64,000 bases of DNA from Sanghuangporus weigelae (taxonomy: Eukaryota > Basidiomycota > Agaricomycetes > Hymenochaetales > Hymenochaetaceae). The stretch covers positions 1,364,001-1,428,000 of the forward strand of contig CP137323.1 of the NCBI GenBank assembly GCA_033182465.1, in the 5' to 3' direction. Below the pieces are notes generated by a model. That model was not told the DNA's origin. It was given only the letters and a program-made list of their open reading frames with translations, and did no database searches. Each line of letters opens with the position of its first letter. The first letter of the stretch is position 1. A program made the position numbers and the translations under genes. Shown here in pieces: positions 35,820 to 46,127 of the stretch.

Positions 35820-37602
35820 GGGGGCGAATCAGCCAGGGGCCGGTGCCGCTACTGCGGCGCAGACCTTGCGGAAGAGAGCTGAAAAGACTCCTGCCGCCCC
35901 CCGGGCCAAGGCACCACCTAAAGAAAACTGGTGACAAGACCGTATCAAATCCTACAGAATCAAGTAACCCACCGAACTCGCTGGTCCATACTGAAGAGTC
36001 GGGACCCGAAACAATTCTTATTAACGACGACGGATCGGCCTATCCTCATCCATCATCCTCGCACCAGCAAGTACGTCAGCCCCCGACCCCCAAGGGGCCT
36101 GCCATCCTTGGCAAACAGGCTCACGAGTACACTGGGAAGGATTTCGATGACGACAATAGGCTCAAAATCGATGGGTCCAACTATTTTGCATAATAAGGTA
36201 ACAGAACAGCAGCTGAGGCACTGATCAGTTTGATTCACAGAAACGCTCTCCAAATGTTCTTACCCCCAGGGCTCCCAACACTACGTCGCTTCAAGCAAGA
36301 AACTCGCCCAGACAACGTCTTTGGAACACCCAAACGCGCCTCGTCAAGTGCTACGTAATACCAGAGGAGCAACCCACACATACCGACCACTACCCGATCA
36401 TCACCACACTCGACCTAGCAACTAGCGAATCCACTCAACCGGAACAGAAAAACTTCTACAAGACAGACTGGGAGGAATTCAGGAAAGTACTGGAAAACGA
36501 ACTGACTCTTACCTCCCCCTGAGTTTCATCACCACACCGGAGGACTTCGACAGTCAAATACACCACCTATGACGCGCACTTCAAGCTGCAGAAACAGCAG
36601 CTGTTCCAATCATCAAGAAATCAAGGTACATGCGGAGATGGTGGTCCCAGGAACTCACAGATCTTGTGAAAACAGAAGCGCTGACTACTCCGAGCAGCAC
36701 ATCTCCACCGCCACAGCCCTAATCATCTGATCCATGAGGAAGCAAAAACGGCACGGCGTAATTTTGAGCGGGAATGAACAGAGCCAAGAAAGCACGCTGG
36801 GGATCATTCCTAGATACGATAGAGGCCCCTACTCTCTACACAGCGAGCCGCTACGCCACAGGTATCCCCCACGACGGTGGAAAAGCGAGGATAATGGAAC
36901 TCAAACACCCTAACGACCCGGCAGAAGAACCTCTCGCCCGAACGAACGAGGACAAAGCCAAGGTGTTCATCCGCACCCTCTTCTGCCCTCTACCAGACTT
37001 GGCCACACTGCAAATACTGAGTACTACACAGTATCCCCCTCAGGCACATTCGAGCTCCCTCAAATAACCAAGGAGCAATTGGACCGACAAATTAAAAAGA
37101 TGGGACCCTTCAAGGCACCGGGTCCCGACGGTATTCCCAATGTTGTTTACCAACGATGCGCTGACATCATTGTCCCATACCTTCTCCTTCTGTCCAGGCA
37201 TCGATACGTATCCCTTACTACCCACAGGAGTGGAAGGACTCCCGAACAATAGTTCTCAGGAAACCAGAAAAGCCTGACTACACCACCAGCAAGTCATACC
37301 GGCCAATCGCCATCCTCAATTCGGATGCAAAAATACTTTCTGGATGCCTGGCGGCAGTGCTATCCCACAGAGCGACACATCTAGGACTGCTACCACCAAA
37401 CCACTTCGGCATACTACAACAGACGCAACCCACTATGTGATCGCCAGCGTCAAACAGGCACAGCGCAGACGTCTGGCAACCGCCACACTCTTCCTCGACA
37501 TCCAAGCAGCCTTCCCCAGTACCTCAATAGACAGGCTCATACACGATCCCCGCAGTACCGGCATCCCGCGCGCTTTCTCCGTGCTGAAGCACGACGCTCG
37601 AG
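35820..37602 (+). mobile_element. Ruined non-LTR retrotransposon (LINE), 3' truncated
   Basis: Pieces of a LINE in several plus-strand frames. A short ORF1-like start lies at 35823 (Ala/Lys-rich, ends after ~45 codons). An endonuclease tail is visible near 36365-36500 (THTDHYPIITTLDL followed by YKTDWEEF). Reverse transcriptase motifs follow: MGPFKAPGPDGIPNVVY near 37105, SYRPIAILNSDAKIL near 37295, and FLDIQAAFPS near 37492. The frames are broken many times by stops and frameshifts, so the copy is long dead. The palm motif after FLDIQAAFPS and the 3' end are missing: the sequence stops at the inserted hAT-like element at 37603, and the right flank does not resume the RT. The clade is not certain; a Tad/jockey-like group is plausible. 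Confidence 0.75.
37595..37602 (+). repeat. Left target-site duplication of hAT-like element
   Basis: CGCTCGAG directly before the left terminal repeat; repeated exactly at 38256-38263. Confidence 0.8.
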
Positions 37603-38255
37603 TAGGGTTCCGACCGTATCGTATACGGATACGGCCGTATAACTCGGGCTTTATACGGATACGACCATATAAAATACGGCCGTATATTTGGTGGTCAAGG
37701 TCTCGTACGGATACGGAACACCCGTATACGGGCATACGGCGTATACGGGCATACGGCGTATACGGGCATACGGCGTATACGAAGGTTCCGTAACTCTACC
37801 AAATCAAGGCATACTAAAGATAATTTTTCAAAGTGTTCAAAGTTTATCTCGATGCAATGAACGTTCTGTTCACTGATAATGGTGCTTAGGGATGATTTTC
37901 ATAGGTATCCGAGCAGATCAGCCGCATCAGCATCGGATATGTGTGAAAAATCGCTTACCCGGTTGCATACTGCCAAAAATTTTACTGACACCAGTCCTGC
38001 CGTGCTTGGTAACATTCAGATTATGATTTCCAAAGAAAACAATCTGCTCCTCACATGGAAGGTAGGGACAAATACCCTTCCAAAGAGCATGCGAGATGAA
38101 GTTCCGTATATGGCGCATATGCCGTATACGGCATTTCTTTCCCAACTCTATACGGGATACGGCCGTATATTTTCTTCTTTTTCTCTTATACGATACGGCC
38201 GTATTCCGTATACGGAAAGCCGTATACGCTTTATACGCATACGGTCGGAACACTA
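37603..38255 (+). mobile_element. Non-autonomous hAT-like element (MITE), 653 bp
   Basis: Begins TAGGGTTCCGACCGTAT and ends with the inverse complement of TAGTGTTCCGACCGTAT, a 17-bp terminal inverted repeat with one mismatch that fits the hAT 5'-YARNG rule. It is flanked by an exact 8-bp target duplication, the hAT hallmark. Both subterminal zones (about 37615-37785 and 38100-38250) are packed with variants of CGTATACGG and ACGGCCGTAT in both orientations, including three tandem 17-bp units of CGGCGTATACGGGCATA near 37735-37785. The middle (37800-38090) is unremarkable and codes for nothing. There is no transposase, so it needed one from elsewhere. Its intact target duplication suggests insertion after the LINE had decayed. 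Confidence 0.85.
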
Positions 38256-38263
38256 CGCTCGAG
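38256..38263 (+). repeat. Right target-site duplication of hAT-like element
   Basis: CGCTCGAG directly after the right terminal repeat, identical to 37595-37602. Confidence 0.8.
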
Positions 38264-38403
38264 TACCTTATGTTTGATTTAGTTGGTAAAAAAATTTCAT
38301 GACTCGCATGTGTCACGGAGGAAGTGACTGACTATGAATTGAGAAGCATACAGTGGACCGGTCCTTGAAACACTTTCATCAGAAAAGATTTGGCGAATCT
38401 TCA

Positions 38404-38644
38404 TTAAACGAGCAGCCCCTTTTTTATGACCAGTAAGGCACATGTGAACTTCATTCTCAGTGGACGCGAGACTATCTCCTTGCAAAACAGCAAATACGAT
38501 GATAACGCGAATAACATCGAGAAGAACCCTATGAAGATTTATTGTTAGGAGAAAGCGATCGGTTATGAAGAGGGACGACATGCCAAAGAGAATCGATTCT
38601 ACCACGACTGAGACAAAGTTCGCTTCGACAATACCAAATGACAT
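38404..38644 (-). pseudogene. Truncated agaricomycete multi-pass membrane protein (N-terminal piece)
   Basis: Two exons (38584-38644 and 38404-38528) joined by a 55-nt intron with GC-AG ends (GCATGT...TTCATAG, branch-like CTAAC) give 61 codons. The peptide (ANFVSVVVESILFG joined to FFSMLFALSSYLLF) matches the first transmembrane hairpin of a large family of serpentine proteins in mushrooms. A TAA follows soon after, and the rest of the family's helices are absent; the sequence runs into the transposon patch. It is most likely a fragment cut off by the insertions or deletions at 35.8-38.3 kb. Function is unknown even for full-length relatives. Confidence 0.45.
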
Positions 38645-39669
38645 GATGGGCACTAAGGTCGAAAGGGTGCGTATATTTTATGAGTTGACGGACGTGTGAA
38701 GACACTGTTCTGGACGCAGGCTCATTTATAACCGACTGTCGAATTGATATGAATCATTGATGTGCACCAATGTCGAGGGAAGTGCAATGAAGAAACTCCG
38801 TTCACGGCTCGGTGTCATATACAACAGCCTGAGCATTGTTGCATGGGGATAAATCACAACACACTAGTATTACCAATTACGCTGAATCAGATATATGCCA
38901 CTGGGATCAGATGTCTACACAATCGTATCGGTATGATATGACATGCAATGATCTTGCACCTTGGGGTTGGGGAGAGACTCGGTCAATTTGCAATCGATCA
39001 GAATAAGTTTCCAGGGTTCTTACGATCTCGATTCGTTCGGATTTCTTCTTCGAAATCCTCTGATATTTTCCTTTTGGGGCGTTTGACACTATACAGATAA
39101 GATCGCAATCAAAGGAGTATATCTTCAAAAAAAAATTCATTCGGACATTACGGACTAAGAAATTCTAGACTTACCACGGAACAAATATTCCGAAGTGACC
39201 GAATATTCCGAACTAAGTATTTGCTTCATCAATAGTCCATCGGACCAGTTGCAGTCAGTCTCAAGTTGTCAAAGATACCGTTTTCGTGATATACGTTACA
39301 GACGTTTACTTTGTCAGGGGGACTACAGAAGATTGATTCGGGTCCTGCAACCAAACTTCTTGGGCGGTGATGGAAGTGTTGTCCGTTACTGATCGTTGCA
39401 CCGACCATCATCAACGAGAGATGTCTTCGACATGTGCATTATACGGTCTTCAAGACCCAGTATTTCGTAAGACAGTGTCCACCAAACAAGTTTACAGCTC
39501 GTAATGGAAATTCACCATTTTCAAGACTCCAGTCACCAGATGTAGACACAAAGTAAATTACATATATGGAGCTATAGAGCGATGATCATACATTTTATGT
39601 ATTCCTATCGTTCCCATCGTCACTGTAACATACACTTTTTGTTCAATATAAGTTTTCAACAATAGAACC
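38645..39669. other. Intergenic region 3' of the aldolase gene
   Basis: No coding frame with motifs. Between about 39150 and 39220 the motif ATTCCGA recurs (AATATTCCGAAGTGACCGAA type), a small local repeat. The right end is aldolase 3' flank. Confidence 0.4.
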
Positions 39670-41206
39670 CTACAGGCGGTCTGAAGATGGCATGAGCGAT
39701 TGTAATAGTAAATCAGAGCAGAGACATGTAGTACGTACTGGTGTTGCCCAAGTCGGCGCAAGCTTCTTTCACACGAGTTACCAGTGTCTTCTCTCCTTCG
39801 CGAACCCAGATACGAGGATCGTAGTACTAAAAAGCAGGCCTTAATTAAACAATTATAATAATTCAAATGAAGTATACTTGCCTTCTTGTTCGGCTTGTCG
39901 GGACCCTCGGGGTTTCCAACCTGAGTTTGCAGATAACCACTCTTGCTCTGGACGAAATCCCTAATTCCTTGAAGGTATGCAAACTGCGTGTCGGTGTCCA
40001 CATTCATCTTCACCGCGCCATTTTCGACCGCTGTCTTGATCTCTTCTTTTGATGAGCCAGAACCACCGTGGAATACGAGGAACAGAGGTTTCGGATCCTT
40101 GCCCTTGAGTTGCTGGGCTGCGTATGCCTGATGCTTGCCTAATAGCTCGGGGTGCAGACGGACGTTGCCAGGTTTGTAGACACCGTGGACATTCCCGAAG
40201 GCAGCGGCGATAGAGAAGTTAGGACTGATCTTGGATAATGCGGTAAAAATATCGTAAACGTCTTCGGGTTGCGTGTAAAGGGCCGAATTGTCAACTCCGG
40301 TGTTATCTACGCCGTCTTCCTCGCCACCGGTGATTCCGATCTCCATCTCGAGCCAAAGATTAAGCTTGGCCATCTCGGTGAAGTATTTGACACACGTGGA
40401 GATGTTCTCTTCCTTCGATTCCTCCGAAAGGTCGAGCATGTGCGAACTGAACAGTGGCTCACCATGCTGCGCAAAGTACGCCTTGTCTGCTTCGAGCATA
40501 CCGTCAAACCAAGGTAGTAGCTTCTTCGCGCAGTGATCTGAATGGAGGATAACGGGGCTAACAACAGAGTGGTCAAAGATCATGCGGAGAAAGACGGACT
40601 GAGGTGAGGAGAATACTTACACGCCGTACTCTTTTGCCACCGTTCGGACGTGATGTGCGGCGGCAATGGCACCAGTGATGGATGCCTTTTGACCGTCATT
40701 GGAAAGGCCCTTTCCAGCAAAGTACGCTGAACCGCCTTGCGAGACCTGAATGATGATCGGCGCTTTGATGTCACTGGTGTATGCCTCAGTATTGAAATTT
40801 AAATGCTACTCTTAAGGCAGACGTACCGAGCAGCTTCAAGGACAGCGTTGGCTGTCGACGAGGATGTTACATTCTGACGGAAGTTTAGTCATACCATTCT
40901 ACAAGATAGGACGGTGGAGACATACGATAGCCTAGAAGAAATCCGGTCGAATCGCGGCTCAAGCCTTCTTCCCCAACGACATAGCATTGGCTGGGACTCA
41001 CCGGAATGGCGAACTTTGATACTCATGAGTCAACCGAACGACATCAAAGGATCAGAAATCTCACCTTGTGCTCGCGAGCATACTCAAAGACATTGCGAAC
41101 CTGGTCGCCTGTGATTACACCGGCCTTCCGTGGCAAGCGTCGTGAGATAGGAGAAAGAGGCAGCGAGAGAATCGAGACTTACGGGTACGATGTCAAGAAC
41201 GCCCAT
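39670..41206 (-). CDS. FBA1: Class II fructose-bisphosphate aldolase
   Basis: Nine exons, 358 residues: 41183-41206, 41065-41124, 41002-41013 (12 nt), 40926-40931 (6 nt), 40827-40873, 40621-40773, 39882-40557, 39739-39826, 39670-39680. The zinc-dependent enzyme splits fructose 1,6-bisphosphate in cytosolic glycolysis. Signatures: FAIPAINVTSSSTANAVLEAAR, IIIQVSQGGSAYFAGKG, the zinc ligands in VILHSDHCAKKLLPW, the ITGGEEDGVDN loop, VHGVYKPGNV, FHGGSGSSKEEI with a zinc His, and MNVDTDTQFAY. FAIP and AI come from the 12- and 6-nt exons, and the family consensus runs unbroken only if both are used. The intron at 39827-39881 has a GC donor (GCAAGT), forced by the conserved NKK/YYDPR join. The last exon supplies an NTNRL end; reading through that donor would instead give an NTSTYYMSLL end, so the final intron is probable rather than certain. 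Length equals yeast Fba1. Confidence 0.96.
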
Positions 41207-42033
41207 AGTGTCGATAAGTAATGAGATGTTGGGAGATGGTGGTGGATGAGAAGCAAGAGAGATGAGGATAGGAATGACGGAGAACCGAGTTCGGAGATAA
41301 ATAAATTATATATAATCACCTGCACCTTCCGCTTTCGGCCTCCGCGCCAGAAATTGTGGTGACATCAGTTCGGCCTCACACCTCACCGCGGCTACGCTTT
41401 ACCACCGCCAACTCCGATCCTATTTTGTCATGCACCTCTTCCTTTCAATCCATATCACTGCACAGCGACACTTGCTCAGCGAGATGCGACTCGGTTCATA
41501 CTTTGGTGCAGCCCATGCTCGGATTGGACGGGAGACGGGAATGCAAAATCCCATCGATATAATTTGCGTGCGGAACGAGTCGGAATGACCAACCACAAGA
41601 CTGCTTGTCTTCAATTCAAACATTCTCCCGCACAGCTGAGAGTCGCAAAGCTCTTTACAGTAGCGGCCGCCAGTTCCTGAACAGAAATACATAGAAGCCT
41701 ACTCTCTTTGTGGTGGATGCACGTGATACTTGAGGGTGGGCACCTACGTGTCGTGGACCGTCCTGCTTCTTTCTCTCTCTTTTTGACAGTCTTCTCTCAG
41801 ATCTTCAGTACCCAGAGTATATTTTCTTTTCATTGTTCTCACAAGATTACAATTATTCAGCCAAACGTCTCAAATTGCACACTGAAGTGGATCCACAGTC
41901 AGCTACAAAAAAAATAGCATGCTATAAAATTCCTGCAGTGGCTATCCAGTAAACGGATCAAATATACTACGCAAGATCAGGATGGAAACGGACTAACTCG
42001 TCTTTGTTATGCCCCGGCCTATTCTTTCTGAGA
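41207..42033. other. Aldolase upstream region
   Basis: Apart from the TATA-like box nothing is recognised. A minus frame of 90 codons (41420-41692) lacks motifs. Confidence 0.4.
41308..41316 (-). promoter_or_regulatory. TATA-like box of the aldolase gene
   Basis: TATATATAA about 105 bases upstream of the aldolase ATG. Confidence 0.4.
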
Positions 42034-42342
42034 TTATAGATTGATCCCGGTTGGAAGGGGAAGCTCCAACGAGATAGTTGTGTCGGTTGGGAGCGGGAGC
42101 GGGAGGCTCAGTGAAAGCGACGTCGGCACTGGCAGCGGTAGGCTGATCGGCAGCGACGTTGGCAACGGAAGGTCAGGTATGGACAAGGATGGCAAGTCCC
42201 TCTGATTGATAGAGAGATCTGTTGCCTCTGGTACGTCGAGAGAAATGGTCGTGGCAATCGAGATGGACGTCGGGATGAACGCTGCTCTCGTAGAGGCTGC
42301 GACTGCGATGACCGCGACGAAAGCCTTGGTGAGGAGTAGCAT
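42034..42342 (-). CDS. Small secreted Leu/Pro/Ser-repeat protein
   Basis: An uninterrupted frame of 102 codons. The ATG at 42342 starts a clear signal peptide (MLLLTKAFVAVIAVAAS, cleavage likely near AFIPT). The mature part has no cysteine and is built of imperfect LPLPTSLPISL-type repeats with alternating Leu, Pro, Ser and Thr, ending LPTGINL. A TATAAA lies about 80 bases upstream. Secreted repeat proteins of this kind are common in fungi and often act at surfaces, but no family is recognised. An upstream in-frame start would hide the signal peptide and is less likely. Confidence 0.55.
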   Translation of the reverse strand: MLLLTKAFVAVIAVAASTRAAFIPTSISIATTISLDVPEATDLSINQRDLPSLSIPDLPLPTSLPISLPLPVPTSLSLSLPLPLPTDTTISLELPLPTGINL

Positions 42343-42420
42343 GATAGTGAAGAGCAAAGTGGTTGAGGTCAAGGAGAGGGAACCTGTTGTTTCTGAGAGT
42401 ACTTGGTAAACTAAGGCGCT

Positions 42421-42426
42421 TTTATA
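42421..42426 (-). promoter_or_regulatory. TATA box of the small secreted repeat protein
   Basis: TATAAA within TGTATAAAAGCG, about 80 bases upstream of the ATG at 42342. Confidence 0.45.
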
Positions 42427-43030
42427 CATTTTGTTTTCAGTTACTCATCTACATGGCAAGTTGCCAGTCCTTTTACGATACTGCCGAGCTGTTTTTTCGT
42501 CTCACTGTCAGTGCCTATATTAGACTAGCTCCACCCTTCTCAATGCTTCGTCTTCTCGTGTTTGTTACACGCAGCATTAGGTCTCTTCTTTTCTCGCCTT
42601 GTCCTTCTTTGCGTACGTAACTAGCACAATCCCTCGGGATACCGAGTTCTTTCTATGACAATTTTTCTTGATATACGTATTCATGCGGCGAAGACCTGCA
42701 TATTCTGTTCTGGACTCTCCAGGGAGTTGTCTTTCGGCTTTCAGATAGAAGTGTGAATTTACCTCATATTTTCTTTAGCAGAGTGATGCAAAGCTCAGAG
42801 ATTATCCAGAAGACGATCGAACTACAAGCGAGAGCACATGAATACTGCGTACAGAGTCACCTAACTATACGAAGCTTCAAGACGTTACTTGATCCTCAAA
42901 CAAAACGGTCTCGAACACTAGGAAAATGAGTTTCGAGCTAAGGAAGACAGAGTAATTTTCAGTCAGACTTACAATGGCGTCCTTACTTAAAATTTCCGCG
43001 TCGCGTCAACGCAGTCGAGGTGCCGGGAGC

Positions 43031-43345
43031 TCACTGGCAGGTCTGTCGAAAACATAAAAGATTGATCAGTTCATGTCCTGCTTTATGCGAACGAGCTGCA
43101 AGACTTACGCCGATCGGCAGGAGGTCTCCAACTATCGGAATGCCCAACGCCGTACAAGTTTCGCCGGTAGAGCAATCGAGGATGGTGAGGTCTAATACGT
43201 CGAGGAGACCTGAACCCAAGTTGCTAAGCTCATCCGTAAGGCAGACGATGGACGGGAGCTGGCGTTTGTCGGTCTCTGGAACGGGCTTCGCAGCGACGAA
43301 CGCAGTGAACATAGCGACAATAGCAATCTTGTTGAAGAACTGCAT
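43031..43345 (-). CDS. Small secreted protein with dibasic site
   Basis: ATG at 43345 begins a signal peptide (MQFFNKIAIVAMFTAFVAA), followed by a short propeptide ending in DKR, a Kex2-like site, and a mature part with few cysteines (IVCLTD, LDCSTGETC). A canonical 66-nt intron (43043-43108, GTAAGT...CGACAG) would join LLPIG to TCQ and give an 82-residue precursor with four mature cysteines. Because 66 is a multiple of three and the intron has no stop, retaining it also gives an open 104-codon frame. The spliced form is favoured by the perfect donor. A small cysteine-containing secreted peptide, function unknown; it resembles the gene at 58888 in layout (signal, KR, few Cys, TCQ). Confidence 0.6.
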   Translation of the reverse strand: MQFFNKIAIVAMFTAFVAAKPVPETDKRQLPSIVCLTDELSNLGSGLLDVLDLTILDCSTGETCTALGIPIVGDLLPIGVSLAARSHKAGHELINLLCFRQTCQ

Positions 43346-46127
43346 GGTTGAAAGTTGAGGTAGTATGAAACTAGTCGAGAGTTGGAGAGTTTGCGCTGCT
43401 AAAGTCTGAAGAGGGCTCAAGTATGCTGGGGGATTGACCACTGAAGTAGGCCGCCTTTTATGCAGTTCAGTAACAGTGTTTGTGCAAGTTTGTGCACTGG
43501 CGAATTATGCGATTGTGCATACAATGAATTTTCCAAACGGCGCGCAATTAGTCAAAAGAGACACGTTCGACGATCCATTGAGCTCCAAGTTCTCCCAAGG
43601 GACTATATTTTGGCGGTGCGAAAGGGCGTACGGAACAAAGCCAGAAAGCACTGTATTCAGTAAACAAGAGTTCGTTTCAACCATAGTACCGAAGGACATG
43701 GATGATCTGCGAAAAAGCAGGCAGAATTGGTCGATTGAATTACTCCGACTCGGGGGAAAGAAACAGCCCTACTCTACGATTGGACGAGTGTTTGAAGTGG
43801 ATAACGTACGCGCTGTTCGTGTGATACACTGCCCAACTTCTCGACGGAATTAGGTGATGGACGTCAGAGATACGGCCTTGAAAGAAGGATTGCCTGAAGC
43901 TATTGGAACAATTGATCACGGAATTTCAGTTGATTGAATCTTCGACGCTTTAATCGCGTCGCGCGGTCCTCTATCTGTGTTCGCTGTCTTTGACTGCACC
44001 TGCTTTTGCAAATATGCAAAAGCTGACAGATCTTTAAAGCGGCTCCGAGTCACGCGATTCAATTACATATATAGATAACTCACAGAATCAGGCCAGGCGC
44101 ATCAACCGACTCTAGAGTAGATCCTTCGGAACCACGATATGCTTCGCATAAATGTCTGCGGGAAACAGAACATACCAGACAAGTCCACATAGAATAATAC
44201 ACGGAGCGGACGGCCAATGGATTCATTCTGGATTCTGAGTTCAGCTCTCATGGTATTCGCGAATTGCGATCTGACGGACGTATCTTTTTAGAAATGATGT
44301 TGACCTGGTTCCGGAGAAGACTTATGGCCTTGGTGCTGGAGATCATCAGAGAGGCTCGTTATGGCAAATTCTCGCTCAGGAGTAAAATTGAACCTAAGTG
44401 CCACCGAAGACATGTGGAGGCCGCGGATCATTGTGATGTGCCCATGTTCTTAGACACCAACTGGCCGGGCAACGTGATGACACTCTATAGATTTCGAGGT
44501 CGATCTCCTTGATCATTGAAATTGCGAAGGAAAGAACAGAAGCGAAGGCGTGAGATCATGGTCAGTCTAGAAGACACTTGTACGACGTCTGCTATGGAAA
44601 TGCCTCCGCGCGAAGGTACGACGAGACTCCCGCGATGGTGCGGGCCGTCTCCGTTTATTCGCTTGTGGGCCACACGTCTCTGTAAGTCAGAGATATTACG
44701 GCAGATGAGAGGAGTGATGATCGCACGCACAAGGTAAGTACAGGAGACGATTTTTGTCCGAGTGCACTGATAGATACTCGTGGAATATACCGACACCTCG
44801 AAGCGAGACGGACTGTGGCAGCAGGTAGCTGTGGCCGGGAAACGGTCGCTAACTTCTATGTACCCGCGTATAAGCAAGTCAACTATACATCAGGACTGAC
44901 CAGCGGTTGCATGCCATTGTCGCCTTCTTCAGGCTGCATGTCAAATCAAGATACGCGCTTCGATTTCTCCAAGCGTCCTTACAACTAGCCACATGCGTGA
45001 GTGAAAGAAAGAACCTGAAGAGGATTCGCACAGAGGCTGTCATAAGAAATATCAGGTAACGGATATCTGGCTGCGAAATCAAACCTGGATTCGGGGATAA
45101 TAGCATCAATCTCAGTCTGTTATGTCTATGTACGACTAGAGGTCTTCCCCGAGTATTAGCGTGGCGACGCGAAACGAAGAACTTGATGGGCATATTAGAA
45201 TATGTATATGCACCTCGGTGGATCCGCCCGTTGTGCGACAATGATACACAAGAGTCGTGTTTCGACGAGCGCAGAATAGCCTCTGTGTACATAGTTTAGT
45301 CTTATGCACTTCTATCTTAGTAGAAGGGTTATCGTGAAAGGAAGAGCTCACTGGAAGGAGGGCTTTCCCCAGATACGTTCCAGATCAATTCATAGTGAGT
45401 CATCTCAACTTCACGGCAGAAGAAGCCATTCGCGGAGACTCTACCGACATTGGGACAGGTTAGGAGACTTGCTACGTTACGACCCCCGAGGGACGAGCTA
45501 GGCTGGGACGAGGCAATAGCACTAACGCCTAGTATTGCACAGTTCTTTCTTGAAGGCGTCGTAGGATTGTATAATTGAGGCTAGGCGTGGAGAACAAAAT
45601 GTCGCCAGTGCTCCAGTCGTTGAAAGAACACATTGCGAGAGGCTATGAAGATTAGATTGACTTTCCAATGAGTGGAATACCCAAGTCTGCAAGATATATT
45701 TTCGTTTCGACTAATTTGAAAGCGTTGACCGGAAGAAACGTCGGAAGTGCCTTCCTTTTCCAGCTCGGATCTCCGATCTCCGCGCCGATTTCCGGCTGTA
45801 CTATACATCTAATTGTATGTACTTACAATATTTGTGCTATTGGATTGATCCGCCTCGACTCTCTACTTATCATCCTGAATGTCCCTAACCAGTCTTATAA
45901 GGTCTATTATGGAATCGCGTAGTGAACGCTTTTCGATTAGACTAGTCTATCGTCTATCGAGAGATCCATCAGAATGATCAAGACTAGCAACATTGACACG
46001 TGGTAGTTTCGCACAATCTACAAAAATGCGTTTGCACCCTCGAAAAACTCAGAGAACAGCACCCGCTTCGTATATATCCTCTTCTTGATTGCCCCGCTTC
46101 TCTCATCAAACACTCTTGAGTACCACG
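43346..46127. other. 2.8-kb gene-poor region
   Basis: Short frames only, none with a family motif. A CATAAAAG element near 43452-43459 may serve the small secreted gene, and a TATATATC box at 46071-46078 precedes the P450 ATG by about 55 bases. Around 45590-45790 a plus frame looks mildly protein-like but has stops and no partner. Confidence 0.4.
46071..46078 (+). promoter_or_regulatory. TATA-like box of the P450 gene
   Basis: TATATATC about 55 bases upstream of the ATG at 46128. Confidence 0.5.

Noticed and set aside
37735-37785. Three 17-bp tandem units as a CRISPR-like or minisatellite locus
   Set aside because: They lie inside the subterminal array of the hAT-like element and have no spacers.
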